A stretch of 32,457 nucleotides of DNA from Alphaproteobacteria bacterium (GCA_016870035.1 VGCJ01000018.1:1-32457); one strand, 5' to 3'. Shown: positions 1-7,696, counted from the stretch's first letter. Numbers and translations: made by a program. Notes: generated from the sequence alone by a model not told the origin.

Positions 1-605
1 AGCAAGGCGCAAGGGCCAAGCGAATCTGCGCGCCTTCTTTTTTATCATGATAGCGCGAGAGCGCCCTTTCGCTATCAGCCAAAATCGTATCTTCATCTTG
101 CACAACTGAATCACGCGGCAAGCCGCCATCTTTCTGCGACAAATTTATCGAGCCGCGCGTCACCGTCATGCGCATACCGAGTTTCTTCGCTTCATCGACT
201 TCGATATCGATCGCTTCATCAAGACCTGCGGGAAAAAAGATAATGATAATCCGCCGCCGTTGTGCAGCCCGACATCAATAATTCGATTAGCGCCAAACGC
301 ACTGCCACGCGGAACCGCTCCGGATCAAGCCGCGCCCAAATCGGATAAAGCGCTTTCAGCCACGGGAATAATTCTTTGTTGATTGCCGCCGGATGCGCGC
401 GTGTGAGCGTCTGATAAAAATGATGATGCGTGTTAATGAGGCCCGGCAAAACAACATGGCGCGATGCGTCGAAGATATAATCAACAGGCCCGCGTGGTGA
501 CGCGTCACGCGGCACAAGCTGAACAATCTTACCGCGCTCGATCACAAGCCCGCGTTCCGCCCCCTCAGCAAGAATAGCTCGAGGGTTTTTGAGATATAAG
601 CGCAT
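1..605 (-). pseudogene. 8-oxoguanine deaminase-type amidohydrolase, frameshifted and cut by the window edge
   Basis: The first 128 codons read in frame from the ATG at 605. They show the amidohydrolase N-terminal beta-sandwich and the metal motif NTHHHFYQTLTRAHP. The frame then ends at a TGA near 219. Removing one base from the run of six A at 233-238 (six T on the coding strand) restores an open frame to the window start. The restored frame reads LFPAGLDEAIDIEV, RGSINLSQKDGGLPRDS and DEDTILADSERAL, which are typical of 8-oxoguanine deaminases and related hydroxyatrazine hydrolases (family knowledge). These zinc enzymes deaminate 8-oxoguanine to urate. The restored part looks undecayed, so the shift is either a recent mutation or a homopolymer sequencing error. 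The C-terminal half lies outside the window. The family assignment is firm; exact substrate is inferred. Confidence 0.8.
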
Positions 606-703
606 GGTGAAACATCCAATAGAAATGATCCAGATTTAACTTTTAAGGGTTAGGGGCGGCGCTGCAACCGAGGATTGGTTGAAACCATCAGAGACTTGGT
701 CGA

Positions 704-761
704 TTTTTGATTTCAGGGGCGAAACTCATATTTTGACAATACAACCTTAAAGGTTTATCCA
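704..761 (+). promoter_or_regulatory. candidate mqsRA promoter region
   Basis: Two sigma-70-like arrangements are visible. One is TTGATT near 704, a 16-base spacer and TATTTT, which would start the transcript just before the operator and leave a short leader. The other is TTGACA at 733-738 with TATCCA at 756-761, which would start the transcript almost at the TTG start codon and make it leaderless. The operator palindrome lies downstream of the first -10 box or between the boxes of the second, so the antitoxin could repress either. Neither is proven. Confidence 0.35.
743..755. promoter_or_regulatory. MqsA operator palindrome
   Basis: The sequence AACCT-TAA-AGGTT is a perfect inverted repeat with a 3-base spacer, 11 bases before the mqsR start. 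It matches the AACCT-N3-AGGTT palindrome bound by Escherichia coli MqsA. Its place directly upstream of an mqsR-mqsA pair strongly suggests autoregulation. A second, looser repeat (CAACC, 7 bases, GGTTG) lies around 665-681. Confidence 0.75.
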
Positions 762-765
762 ATCC

Positions 766-1029
766 TTGGAAAAGCAGAAGCCAACCCATGATCTTGTGGC
801 ATTCAAGCTGGCCGTCAAGCAGCATAGGGCCATCACGCTAAGTGCCGTCCGATCCGCGCGTGAATTTGTTTATTCCGTGGCCGATCTTGTGAGTTTGATT
901 GAAGACCTTATGCCGCGTCACTTCTATAAATCGATGACGAGTTTACACAATCATCGACAATGGCAAGATGTTTATCATCTACCTGATAGGGATCGTCTGA
1001 TCTATGTGAAATTTACAGATCATATTTAA
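766..1029 (+). CDS. mqsR: MqsR-family mRNA interferase toxin
   Basis: This 87-residue protein matches the length and plan of MqsR toxins, RelE-fold endoribonucleases that cut mRNA and are neutralised by MqsA. Visible family landmarks are the start MEKQKPTHDL, the central FYKSMTSLHNHRQWQDVYH block, which is nearly the E. coli motif, and the C-terminal strand with LIYVKFT. The start is a TTG at 766, chosen because the N-terminus aligns with the family and because AAAGG lies about 12 bases upstream. The protein ends right after the YVKFT strand, earlier than E. coli MqsR (98 residues), so it lacks the last C-terminal strand. It is followed after 35 bases by the antitoxin gene. The family call is firm; toxicity is untested. 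Confidence 0.85.
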   Translation: MEKQKPTHDLVAFKLAVKQHRAITLSAVRSAREFVYSVADLVSLIEDLMPRHFYKSMTSLHNHRQWQDVYHLPDRDRLIYVKFTDHI

Positions 1030-1064
1030 CTGAATTCATTCTCTTGTCGTTCAAGGAAAAATAA

Positions 1065-1472
1065 ATGGCCCGCGCAAAGACCATGAAACATCCCGAAACG
1101 GGCGCAACACTCAAGCGCGCGCGCCGTGTTGAGACCGTGTCTTATATGGGCATGTCGAAACAGGTCAAAATCGAAGGCTGGTTTCCCGATGATGACAGCG
1201 ATGGCCTTCTCATTGGCAATGATTCTTTGCCATTAGACAAAGCGATTGCCGAGCTTAAAACGGCCTATCTCGAACAAACCAAAGCACTTGCCAAAAAAGT
1301 TCGCGCTTCAACTGGTTTAACACAAAAAGACGCAAGCCTTTTGCTCACCGGATCACCTAACAGTTTTTCGAAATATGAACGCGGCGTGGCGCAACCGAGT
1401 TGGCCCACTTATGTGCTTTTGAAACTTTTAGATCGACAACCAAAACTGATTGAGACGATTAAAACTGTTTGA
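1065..1472 (+). CDS. mqsA: MqsA-family antitoxin without zinc cysteines
   Basis: This 135-residue protein has a short N-terminal domain, a linker helix and a C-terminal HTH-XRE domain with GLTQKDASLLL, NSFSKYERGVAQPS and LLKLLDRQPKL, closely following the MqsA DNA-binding domain. It should bind MqsR and repress the operon through the palindrome at 743-755. E. coli MqsA has an N-terminal zinc domain with two CxxC motifs. Here the protein has no cysteine at all, and the usual CPETG start of the alphaproteobacterial subfamily is HPETG. The toxin-binding domain is therefore probably zinc-free. A plausible ribosome site (AAGGAAAAATAA) precedes the ATG at 1065. Confidence 0.85.
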   Translation: MARAKTMKHPETGATLKRARRVETVSYMGMSKQVKIEGWFPDDDSDGLLIGNDSLPLDKAIAELKTAYLEQTKALAKKVRASTGLTQKDASLLLTGSPNSFSKYERGVAQPSWPTYVLLKLLDRQPKLIETIKTV

Positions 1473-1553
1473 GTTGCCGCACGGGGTGACACATCACCCG
1501 CATCTTGGTAAGAAGCGCACCGCACTTCACACAGATTTACGGGATCATACGCC

Positions 1554-2399
1554 ATGTCACATGACGCGCTCGCAGCCATCATCGACGCCGCTTGGGAAAA
1601 GCGCACCGAACTCAACACTGCAACCAAGGGCGAAGTCCGAGACGCGGTCGATTTTGCGCTTCAAAAACTCGATTCTGGCGAATTGCGGGTAGCGACCAAG
1701 GGCGATGACGGCGCTTGGACGACGCATCAATGGCTCAAAAAGGCGGTGCTTCTGTCCTTCCGGTTGAACGACAATGTCATGATCTCTGGCGGCCCGGGTG
1801 GCTCGAGCTGGTGGGACAAGGTACCCTCGAAATTTGACGGCTGGACGGCGGCCGATTTTACGAAGGCAGGTTTCCGGACCGTTCCGAATTGCACCGTACG
1901 TCGCGGGGCCTATATCGCGCCCAACGCGATTTTGATGCCGTCTTTCGTCAATGTCGGCGGCTATGTCGATAGCGGTACTATGGTTGATACATGGGTGACG
2001 GTCGGCTCCTGCGCGCAGATCGGCAACAATGTGCATCTTTCAGGCGGCGTCGGCATTGGCGGCGTGCTTGAGCCCGTGCAAGCCGGCCCCACCATCATTG
2101 AGGACAATTGCTTTATCGGCGCGCGCTCGGAAGTTGTTGAAGGCGTTGTCGTGGGTGAAGGCTCGGTGATTTCGATGGGTGTCTTTATCGGCCAATCAAC
2201 GAAGATCATCAATCGCGAAACGGGCGAAGTGTTTATGGGCCGCGTGCCGCCTTATTCGGTCGTGGTTTCGGGCTCCATGCCCGGCAAGCCTTTGCCCGAT
2301 GGTACAATGGGCCCGTCGCTATATTGCGCCGTCATCGTCAAACGCGTGGATGCGAAGACGCGCGCGAAGACCGGTATCAATGAATTGCTGAGGGATTGA
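1554..2399 (+). CDS. dapD: 2,3,4,5-tetrahydropyridine-2,6-dicarboxylate N-succinyltransferase
   Basis: DapD transfers succinyl from succinyl-CoA to tetrahydrodipicolinate in the succinylase branch of lysine and meso-diaminopimelate synthesis, a cytoplasmic step. The 281-residue length is typical. After an N-terminal helical domain (about 1-100) comes the left-handed beta-helix with hexapeptide repeats, including [33 protein letters not shown] and [10 protein letters not shown]. The C-terminal part contains [14 protein letters not shown]. The ATG at 1554 follows GGGA. The next gene, dapE, starts on the base after its stop, so the two form an operon. A small GGGTGA/TCACCC stem lies between mqsA and dapD, without a T run. 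Confidence 0.97.
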   Translation: MSHDALAAIIDAAWEKRTELNTATKGEVRDAVDFALQKLDSGELRVATKGDDGAWTTHQWLKKAVLLSFRLNDNVMISGGPGGSSWWDKVPSKFDGWTAADFTKAGFRTVPNCTVRRGAYIAPNAILMPSFVNVGGYVDSGTMVDTWVTVGSCAQIGNNVHLSGGVGIGGVLEPVQAGPTIIEDNCFIGARSEVVEGVVVGEGSVISMGVFIGQSTKIINRETGEVFMGRVPPYSVVVSGSMPGKPLPDGTMGPSLYCAVIVKRVDAKTRAKTGINELLRD

Positions 2400-3572
2400 T
2401 TGAACGTGTCACTCAATTCCAAAGACCCCGTCGCGTTAACGCAAGCGCTCATTCAATGCCCTTCAGTGACACCTGAAGAAGGTGGTGCGCTGCGTTTGCT
2501 TGATGCGCTGTTGAAAGAGCGTGGGTTTGAGAGTCACATCGTGCGTTTCACAGATGAAGACACGCCCGATATTGATAATCTTTATGCACGCATTGGCACT
2601 GAAGCGCCTTGTCTTGTTTTTGCAGGCCACACAGATGTTGTACCCACAGGCGATGAAACGCACTGGTCGCAAGCGCCATTTTCCGGCGCGATTGTCGACG
2701 GAATTCTTTATGGCCGTGGTGCCGCAGATATGAAAGGCGGCGTTGCCGCTTCTGTCTCGGCCGCATTGAATTTTCTTGATGAGCAAGGCGCTTCGTTCAA
2801 AGGCTCGATTGCGTTTTTGATCACCGGCGATGAAGAAGGCCCCGCCGTTAACGGCACCGTGAAATTGCTTGAATGGGCGAAAGCGCGCAGCGAAAAATTT
2901 GATCACTGTATTTTGGGTGAACCAACGAACCCCAACACGCTTGGCGATATGATCAAGATCGGCCGTCGCGGATCATTGAGCGGTCATCTTGTTGTGGAGG
3001 GCAAGCAAGGCCATATCGCCTATCCGCATCTGGCTGAAAATCCCATTCGCGGCATTGTGAAATTGATCGCGGGTTTGAATGAAGAACAGCTTGATCACGG
3101 CACGGATCATTTCCCGCCGAGCAATCTTGAATTTTCAACCGTGGATGTCGGCAACAAAGCGTCGAATGTGATCCCGCAATCCGCACGCGCGAGTTTCAAC
3201 ATTCGTTTCAACGATAAATGGACACAAGACTCGCTGAGAGCAGAAATCGAAAACCGCTTGCGTCTAATTGCCGGAAACAGCGTGCGCTACACTCTTACCT
3301 TCGAACCCTCGAATGCGGATTCATTTGTCACTGCACCGAGTCCTTTCGTTGATATGGCGATCCAATCGATTGAACAGTCAACCGGCATCCGCCCCGCGCT
3401 TTCAACATCGGGCGGCACATCTGATGCGCGCTTTATTAAAAATTACTGCCCCGTGATCGAGTTCGGCCTTGTTGGCCAGACCATGCATCAGATCGACGAG
3501 CGCGTGCCGGTGGCTGACATCGTTAAACTTGAGATGATCTATCGCAGCTTTCTGACACGTTATTTTTCGTGA
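2400..3572 (+). CDS. dapE: succinyl-diaminopimelate desuccinylase
   Basis: DapE is a dinuclear zinc M20 peptidase-family enzyme that removes succinate from N-succinyl-LL-diaminopimelate, two steps after DapD. At 390 residues it is normal in length. The active site is complete: [11 protein letters not shown] (His77, Asp79), RGAADMKGG (bridging Asp110), and TGDEEGPA (catalytic Glu145 and metal ligand Glu146). A lid/dimerisation domain follows, and the C-terminal metal His is in GQTMHQID. The start is a TTG at 2400, directly after the dapD TGA; a GTG at 2406 is an alternative. A weak start next to a stop suggests translation coupled to dapD. Confidence 0.96.
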   Translation: MNVSLNSKDPVALTQALIQCPSVTPEEGGALRLLDALLKERGFESHIVRFTDEDTPDIDNLYARIGTEAPCLVFAGHTDVVPTGDETHWSQAPFSGAIVDGILYGRGAADMKGGVAASVSAALNFLDEQGASFKGSIAFLITGDEEGPAVNGTVKLLEWAKARSEKFDHCILGEPTNPNTLGDMIKIGRRGSLSGHLVVEGKQGHIAYPHLAENPIRGIVKLIAGLNEEQLDHGTDHFPPSNLEFSTVDVGNKASNVIPQSARASFNIRFNDKWTQDSLRAEIENRLRLIAGNSVRYTLTFEPSNADSFVTAPSPFVDMAIQSIEQSTGIRPALSTSGGTSDARFIKNYCPVIEFGLVGQTMHQIDERVPVADIVKLEMIYRSFLTRYFS

Positions 3573-3604
3573 GCGCGCCGGGGGCGTGCGGGCACCTTTG
3601 GTCG

Positions 3605-3626
3605 GGCTTTTCAAATCCCAAAAGCC
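3605..3626 (+). terminator. weak hairpin after dapE
   Basis: GGCTTTT and AAAAGCC pair across an 8-base loop about 30 bases after the dapE stop. No T run follows, so it may be a weak terminator or an mRNA-stabilising stem. Confidence 0.2.
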
Positions 3627-3673
3627 AGACTATCACCGAGCGCAGAATTTTCGAGGATTAAGAGGACCGCATC

Positions 3674-4672
3674 ATGGCTCAGCCCTTCGAGCAGCTTGTC
3701 ACCGTTTTTGGCGGATCGGGGTTTATCGGCCGCCATGTCGTGCGCGCTTTGGCCAAACGCGGCTATCGGGTGCGGGTGGCGGTGCGCCGGCCTGATCTTG
3801 CGAATTTCCTTCAGCCTTTGGGCAATGTCGGCCAAATTCACGCCGTTCAGGCCAATTTGCGCTATCCGGACTCGGTCGCGCGGGCGGTGAAGGGGGCCGA
3901 TGCGGTCGTCAATCTTGTCGGCATTCTCGCGGAAAAAGGTCGCCAGCGTTTCTACGCGGTGCAGGCCAATGGCGCGAAAGCGATCGCGGAAGCCGCCACG
4001 CGCGAAGGCATCACCCGTTTTGTGCAGATGTCGGCGATTGGCGCTGACGCGAACTCCGCCTCAGCTTACGCGCGCTCAAAAGCGGCGGGCGAAGAGGCTG
4101 TGAAAGCGGCGGTCAAAGACGCGGTCATCCTGCGCCCTTCAATCGTGTTCGGCCCTGAAGATGATTTCTTTAACCGTTTTGCGGCGCTCGCCCGCGTGAT
4201 GCCCGCTCTGCCTTTGATCGGCGGCGGTGAGACAAAATTCCAACCCGTTTTTGTGGGCGATGTTGCTGAAGCCGTCGAACGTGCCGTTGATGGTGCATTG
4301 AAAGCGGGTGCGACCTATGAGCTTGGCGGGCCTGAGTTAAAGAGCTTCCGCGACTTGATGCAAGCGGTGTTGAAAATCACCAATCGCCGCCGCGCCTTGG
4401 TGCCGCTGCCCTTCCCGCTCGCGCGCATTCAGGCAGGCGTGATGGAAATCGCGAATGCGGTTTCCTTCGGCTTGATGCCGCACGCGCTACAATTAACACG
4501 TGATCAAGTGACATTGCTCGAACAAGATAATGTTGTCTCGGCAGAAGCATCTAAAGCGGGCCTGACGCTTGAAGGCATCGGCATCAAGGGCGAAACCATT
4601 GATGCCATTGTTCCGTCTTATCTCTATCGTTTCCGCAAAGCGGGACAATTCGAGAAAATGGCGGACGCGTGA
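3674..4672 (+). CDS. NDUFA9-like complex I NAD(P)-binding protein
   Basis: This 332-residue protein belongs to the extended/atypical SDR family. It has an N-terminal Rossmann motif GGSGFIGRHVVRALAKRGY, the DAVVNLVGIL strand typical of the NDUFA9 group, a YARSKAAGEE motif with the SDR Tyr-x-x-x-Lys pair, and VILRPSIVFGPEDDFFNRF. NDUFA9 is an accessory subunit of mitochondrial complex I, and alphaproteobacteria carry a close homologue annotated as a complex I NDUFA9 subunit family protein. It is probably peripheral and NAD(P)H-binding, with structural rather than catalytic function (inference). AGAGGA lies 8 bases before the ATG. No other complex I gene is nearby, which is common for this family. 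Confidence 0.85.
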   Translation: MAQPFEQLVTVFGGSGFIGRHVVRALAKRGYRVRVAVRRPDLANFLQPLGNVGQIHAVQANLRYPDSVARAVKGADAVVNLVGILAEKGRQRFYAVQANGAKAIAEAATREGITRFVQMSAIGADANSASAYARSKAAGEEAVKAAVKDAVILRPSIVFGPEDDFFNRFAALARVMPALPLIGGGETKFQPVFVGDVAEAVERAVDGALKAGATYELGGPELKSFRDLMQAVLKITNRRRALVPLPFPLARIQAGVMEIANAVSFGLMPHALQLTRDQVTLLEQDNVVSAEASKAGLTLEGIGIKGETIDAIVPSYLYRFRKAGQFEKMADA

Positions 4673-4703
4673 GCGTTTAATTTTTGCTCGCTCGTCTGTC
4701 ATT

Positions 4704-4814
4704 CTCCCTCTCCTGTAGGGAAGGGTGTCGAATGCGAAGCATTTGACGGGTGGGGAAAAATTGAGGCCCTGCCCCCTCCGTCCGCTTTGCGGACACCTCC
4801 CCCTACAGGGGGAG
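4704..4814. repeat. long imperfect inverted repeat (REP/MITE-like)
   Basis: The left arm starts CTCCCTCTCCTGTAGGGAAG and continues through GTGTCGAATGCGAAGC. The right arm, read on the other strand, gives CTCCCCCTGTAGGGGGAGG then GTGTCCGCAAAGCGGAC. The arms are clearly related, so the whole element can fold into one long hairpin. It does not code for protein. Elements of this look recur in many Hyphomicrobiales genomes (recollection, not searched). Confidence 0.65.
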
Positions 4815-4850
4815 CAAATCAATATGACGCTCGAAGATTAAAATTACTCT

Positions 4851-5078
4851 TTAATCTGATACCTCTCGTCTCTCCAACTTCTCTAAAAGCGCGTTCGCTT
4901 CGCTCTGTGTATCTTCGAGCAGTGAACACAATAATGCGGCGTTGAGAATCGTCTCGTCGCGCGTTTCACCAAAATTCACTTCGTCACGCAACGCGACCAT
5001 GACGCCGTGAAGCGCAAGACTAAATTGCTCAAGCGTGTTTATGAAGGTCTGAGGTTGAGTGAAATCAAACGACGGCAT
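4851..5078 (-). CDS. small hypothetical protein, 75 residues
   Basis: The protein begins MPSFDFTQPQTF and is predicted mostly helical, with a conserved-looking stretch LNAALLCSLLEDTQSEANAL and an acidic and basic end EKLERREVSD. I do not recognise a family. The start at 5078 is chosen over a longer frame starting at 5126, because AAAGGGGGC lies about 10 bases upstream of this ATG and is a good ribosome site. There is no signal peptide or membrane segment. It stands alone between a repeat element and a structured intergenic region. The good ribosome site and coherent frame favour a real gene. Confidence 0.5.
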   Translation of the reverse strand: MPSFDFTQPQTFINTLEQFSLALHGVMVALRDEVNFGETRDETILNAALLCSLLEDTQSEANALLEKLERREVSD

Positions 5079-5112
5079 TTCGCTTGCCCCCTTTACTCGA
5101 AACAGAACGACC

Positions 5113-5282
5113 CCAGCGTGAGCCACGCTGGAGTCGGGGTGCTAGAAAGCCACACAAACATGGCTGCGACGCTTTTAGCTTTGCAGCCTGAAGATAACGT
5201 CACCACCCCGACGTGAAAGCGTCAGGGCAGTTTGGTCACGGCAGATGCACTGCCGGTTTGTGTGAGGTTTTCTAGACCCCGA
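5113..5282. ncRNA. candidate structured RNA with a 23-pair closing stem
   Basis: The arms 5134-5159 and 5256-5282 pair almost perfectly: TCGGGGT with its complement, CTAGAAA with TTTCTAG, and CACACAAAC with GTTTGTGTG, interrupted only by small bulges. Inside lie GGCTGC/GCAGCC, ACGTC/GACGT and GGCAG/CTGCC hairpins, plus a competing GACGCTTT/AAAGCGTC pair that would replace two of them. A separate perfect hairpin CCAGCGTG-AGC-CACGCTGG sits at 5113-5131. The overall shape is a multi-branched closed structure. I do not recognise tmRNA, 6S, SRP RNA, RNase P or a known riboswitch core. It could be a trans-acting small RNA or a repeat element. The strand is unknown. Confidence 0.45.
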
Positions 5283-5397
5283 GTCATGATGTGCATGACC
5301 TTAGGGCAACTAAAGCAAACCCCGCACCAAACCGCAAATCGCCCGACGTGCTACACGCAGACTAGGCAAGTTAAGCACGAGGTGATGACGGGCGATG
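5283..5397. other. further intergenic hairpins beside the RNA candidate
   Basis: GTCATG-ATGTG-CATGAC at 5283-5299 is a perfect 6-pair hairpin. TCGCCCG at 5339-5345 pairs with CGGGCGA at 5389-5395, and CGTGC at 5347-5351 pairs with GCACG at 5375-5379 inside it. No protein frame is credible here. These may be part of the same transcript as the candidate RNA to the left. Confidence 0.35.
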
Positions 5398-5448
5398 AAA
5401 ATGAATAGGTACAGTTGAATTAAACGCGATCGAACGCACCGTTGTCCC

Positions 5449-5542
5449 GTCATGGCAGGTCTTGTGCCTGCCATCTACGACTTTAGGCGATGCTCGAAGG
5501 TCAAAGTAGGTCGTGGATGGCCGGGTTAAACATGGCCATGAC
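5449..5542. repeat. REP-like palindromic element (GTCATGGC family)
   Basis: The left arm at 5449-5481 begins GTCATGGC and ends GCCATCTACGAC. The right arm at 5510-5542, read in reverse, begins GTCATGGCC and ends GGCCATCCACGAC. This GTCATGGCCGGG...CCATCCACGAC pattern is a common interspersed repeat in Hyphomicrobiales (recollection). It is noncoding. Confidence 0.65.
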
Positions 5543-5577
5543 GATAAAATATGATGAGCCGAGATACGCAGCAGCGC

Positions 5578-5629
5578 GAGTCGAAGGACGTCCTTCGAGA
5601 AGCGCCTGGCGCTCCTCAGGATGAGGACG
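5578..5629. repeat. second REP-like palindromic element
   Basis: It holds the perfect 16-base palindrome CGAAGGACGTCCTTCG at 5582-5597, then GCGCC/GGCGC and TCCTCA/TGAGGA pairs. The string resembles the well-known CCTCATCCTGAGGAGC...CTCGAAGGACG repeat of rhizobia and relatives (recollection). It is noncoding. Confidence 0.6.
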
Positions 5630-5718
5630 TTATTATATTGTAAGGCTTGAAAGCGCACACTTTGCCGGTGTGGCAAAGCTAAATGCCGCCACGATGAAGA
5701 GCGCGCACCCGCTCAAAC

Positions 5719-6093
5719 TTACTTCTTTGAAATCAACATAATCTGCGTCAAATCTTTGAAATGCGAGTCGCAGGTCAAAAGATCAGCGCCATGCTCACGC
5801 GCGGTTGCGTAAACAATCGCGTCAGCTGTTGCGAGTTGATGCATTCGCGACAGGTCGGCGGCCAAAAGCGCGATGCGCGTGGTCAGCGGAACGACAACAC
5901 ATTTTTCCGTGAACGCAATGATCTGATCAGCTTTCTCCTCGCCAATCTCACGCGTGAGCCATTTCGTGAGTTCAAGCTGAATGATCGTCGGCACAACCCA
6001 TTGCGACTCTTCCGGCAATTGACGACCTACTGTTTTTCCAACCGGAGTATCGATGAGCCACTCAATCCATGCCGAGGTATCGACAACTCTCAT
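5719..6093 (-). CDS. vapC: VapC-family PIN-domain ribonuclease toxin
   Basis: This 124-residue PIN protein carries all four acidic metal-binding residues expected of an active nuclease: Asp5 in VVDTSAWIEWL, Glu41 in IQLELTKWL, Asp91 in LATADAIVYATA, and Asp109 in LLTCDSHF. VapC toxins cleave tRNA or rRNA and are held inactive by VapB (family knowledge). The gene starts 3 bases after the end of the upstream antitoxin gene, so the two are co-translated. The length is normal and nothing appears broken. Confidence 0.9.
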   Translation of the reverse strand: MRVVDTSAWIEWLIDTPVGKTVGRQLPEESQWVVPTIIQLELTKWLTREIGEEKADQIIAFTEKCVVVPLTTRIALLAADLSRMHQLATADAIVYATAREHGADLLTCDSHFKDLTQIMLISKK

Positions 6094-6096
6094 CGC

Positions 6097-6309
6097 TTAA
6101 TACCGATCGTTGCGATCACGATAATTTTCGGGATTTGCGCCTCTGGCGATACCGACCAAATCTTTCCGATCCGGCACAGGCACGAGCATCACGCCACTGC
6201 CTTTCTGCAGAAATGTGAATTTCTGCCCCGCTTCCCAATTCTGGGCTTCGCGGATCGCCTTTGGGATCGAGATTTGAAACTTGGCGGAGAGTGTGGCTTG
6301 GTCGTTCAT
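6097..6309 (-). CDS. vapB: VapB/AbrB-type antitoxin
   Basis: This 70-residue protein has the swapped-hairpin AbrB/MazE DNA-binding fold at its N-terminus: ATLSAKFQISIPKAIREAQN, then WEAGQKFTFLQKGSGVMLVPV. A polar C-terminal tail (ARGANPENYRDRNDRY) would wrap the VapC toxin. It is first in the operon and should repress its own promoter together with VapC. A perfect palindrome (TGATCGATCA) lies 16 bases upstream. Confidence 0.87.
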   Translation of the reverse strand: MNDQATLSAKFQISIPKAIREAQNWEAGQKFTFLQKGSGVMLVPVPDRKDLVGIARGANPENYRDRNDRY

Positions 6310-6324
6310 GGTCTTACCATATTT

Positions 6325-6334
6325 TGATCGATCA
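6325..6334. promoter_or_regulatory. candidate VapBC operator
   Basis: TGATCGATCA is a perfect 10-base palindrome in the AT-rich leader of vapB, next to TATAGA on the minus strand, which could be a -10 box. AbrB-type antitoxins bind such palindromes near their promoters. Position and symmetry are the only support. Confidence 0.3.
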
Positions 6335-6384
6335 TTCTATAGTAAGAAATTAACACGGAACTGGGCTTGTGAAAAGTGCCCTCT

Positions 6385-6858
6385 TCACTGCCCTGCCCGC
6401 CGGTCAGGGTCAGCCAAACGATGCAGGCGGTCGGCAGCAGCGCGGGCGAGGCGCACCAACATGGCTTTTCTCGTCGCTGCCGGCATTTTGTGTTCGGGCG
6501 CATCGCGCAGCACCGCCGCGCCATAGGCATCGGCCAGAATGAGACCCGCATCTTCCGGCATAATCTCGGTGGGTACATGGTCCGGAATGGCAAAAAATAG
6601 CCGGTCGCAATGAATCCGGTATTCGGGCCATTTCTGATCGACCCGAAAATCCTCGATGCTCGATTTGATTTCGACAATCCAGACGGTGCCGTCATCGGCA
6701 AGGGCGACGAGATCGGCCCGCCGGCCGGAAGCCAGCGACACTTCCGTCACTGAAACGAAGCCAAGGCTCGTTAAAAGCCGCCTTGTCCCCCGCGCGACTA
6801 TTAAAGCGGTCTCGGATTGACGGCCGTCAGGGGGCAGAATGAGGTCGGAAGCGGTCAT
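6385..6858 (-). CDS. mmcB: MmcB-family DNA repair protein
   Basis: This 157-residue protein matches the MmcB (former DUF1052) family of alphaproteobacteria, which has a PD-(D/E)xK nuclease-like fold. The core motif is visible as SGRRADLVAL followed by VWIVEIKSSIEDFRVDQKWP, giving the Asp and Glu-x-Lys active-site set. In Caulobacter, mmcB is SOS-regulated and linked to mitomycin C resistance (literature knowledge). I found no GTTC-type alphaproteobacterial SOS box in the bases just upstream, so local control is unclear. It is divergent from the rpmI operon. Confidence 0.85.
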   Translation of the reverse strand: MTASDLILPPDGRQSETALIVARGTRRLLTSLGFVSVTEVSLASGRRADLVALADDGTVWIVEIKSSIEDFRVDQKWPEYRIHCDRLFFAIPDHVPTEIMPEDAGLILADAYGAAVLRDAPEHKMPAATRKAMLVRLARAAADRLHRLADPDRRAGQ

Positions 6859-6917
6859 GGCTATGATTTTACGGGAAAAACGGGCGATCGGCTCAAAAAA
6901 TTAAAGTCCTTCAGCGG

Positions 6918-6946
6918 TTGCATTACCGGGGCTTTTCTTCTAATGA
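6918..6946 (+). promoter_or_regulatory. candidate promoter of rpmI-rplT-pheST
   Basis: TTGCAT at 6918-6923 and TAATGA at 6941-6946 are separated by exactly 17 bases, a good sigma-70-like arrangement. The transcript would have a leader of about 120 bases before rpmI, with GC-rich pairing potential (GCCCGGCCGG...CCGTGG), where L20 autoregulation could act. Confidence 0.4.
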
Positions 6947-7075
6947 AACGCCCTTGATCGCCCGGCCGGTAAGGGCTGCCGTGGCGGTCATTTTCGCTCA
7001 TAATGAGACGAACGGCGTGGCAATACGTCGCCTATTTTTAAAAACGGTGAAGTGTTTCGCCGGATGGAGAGCAAA

Positions 7076-7276
7076 ATGCCCAAGATGAAGACCAAATCGG
7101 CCGCTAAAAAGCGGTTTAAAGTGACCGGATCGGGCAAAGTCGTCTATGCCCAAGCCGGCAAGCGCCACGGCATGATCAAGCGCACGAACAAGCAAATCCG
7201 TAACTTACGCGGCACCAATGTGCTGTTCGAGACGGACGGCTACAACGTCAAGAAATACTTCCTGCCCAACGGCTGA
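7076..7276 (+). CDS. rpmI: 50S ribosomal protein L35
   Basis: L35 is a small basic protein of the large ribosomal subunit. The 66-residue product starts [20 protein letters not shown] and ends KKYFLPNG, with the typical [18 protein letters not shown] block. The ATG at 7076 is chosen over an in-frame start at 7052 because it gives the universal L35 N-terminus and follows GGAGAGCAAA. It is first in a rpmI-rplT-pheS-pheT cluster; infC, often present upstream in other phyla, is absent. Confidence 0.97.
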   Translation: MPKMKTKSAAKKRFKVTGSGKVVYAQAGKRHGMIKRTNKQIRNLRGTNVLFETDGYNVKKYFLPNG

Positions 7277-7330
7277 TCGCCCGGGCTTTTGTATTTTTCG
7301 CTTCATTCCGAATTATAAAGGAGATCAGCG

Positions 7331-7696
7331 ATGGCACGCGTCAAACGGGGTGTAACATCCCACGCCAAACACAAGAAAACCTACAAGGCCGCTAAAGGGT
7401 TTTACGGCCGCCGCAAAAACACGATCCGCGCCGCAAAGGCCGCTGTTGATCGTTCGATGCAATACGCAACACGCGACCGTCGCGCCAAGAAGCGCACGAT
7501 CCGTGCACTCTGGATTCAGCGTTTGAACGCCGCTGTGCGTGAGCACGGCCTCGTCTATTCGCGTTTCATCGACGGCCTCAATAAAGCGGGCATTTCGGTT
7601 GATCGTAAGGTCCTCTCCGATCTCGCCATCACCGAGCCGGCTGCTTTCGCCGCGCTTGTCGCGAAGGCCAAAGCGGCATTGCCGGCGGTTGCCTGA
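7331..7696 (+). CDS. rplT: 50S ribosomal protein L20
   Basis: L20 binds 23S rRNA early in large-subunit assembly and in many bacteria also represses its own operon by binding the leader mRNA. The 121-residue product begins [19 protein letters not shown] and shows the family signature around [28 protein letters not shown] precedes the ATG at 7331. It is 54 bases from rpmI and is followed by an intrinsic terminator before pheS. Confidence 0.98.
   Translation: MARVKRGVTSHAKHKKTYKAAKGFYGRRKNTIRAAKAAVDRSMQYATRDRRAKKRTIRALWIQRLNAAVREHGLVYSRFIDGLNKAGISVDRKVLSDLAITEPAAFAALVAKAKAALPAVA

Noticed and set aside
5113-5282. tmRNA, 6S RNA, SRP RNA or cobalamin riboswitch
   Set aside because: I see no tag-peptide frame, no GGAAG tetraloop region and no B12-box; the folding pattern does not fit these classes.
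5113-5629. CRISPR array
   Set aside because: The repeats are palindromic elements of different types without regular spacing or equal spacers.
5371-5676. 101-codon minus-strand open frame
   Set aside because: It runs across two palindromic repeat elements and has no protein-like composition or ribosome site.
5761-6327. 188-codon plus-strand frame opposite vapBC
   Set aside because: The minus strand encodes complete VapC and VapB with all motifs; the plus frame is an antisense shadow.
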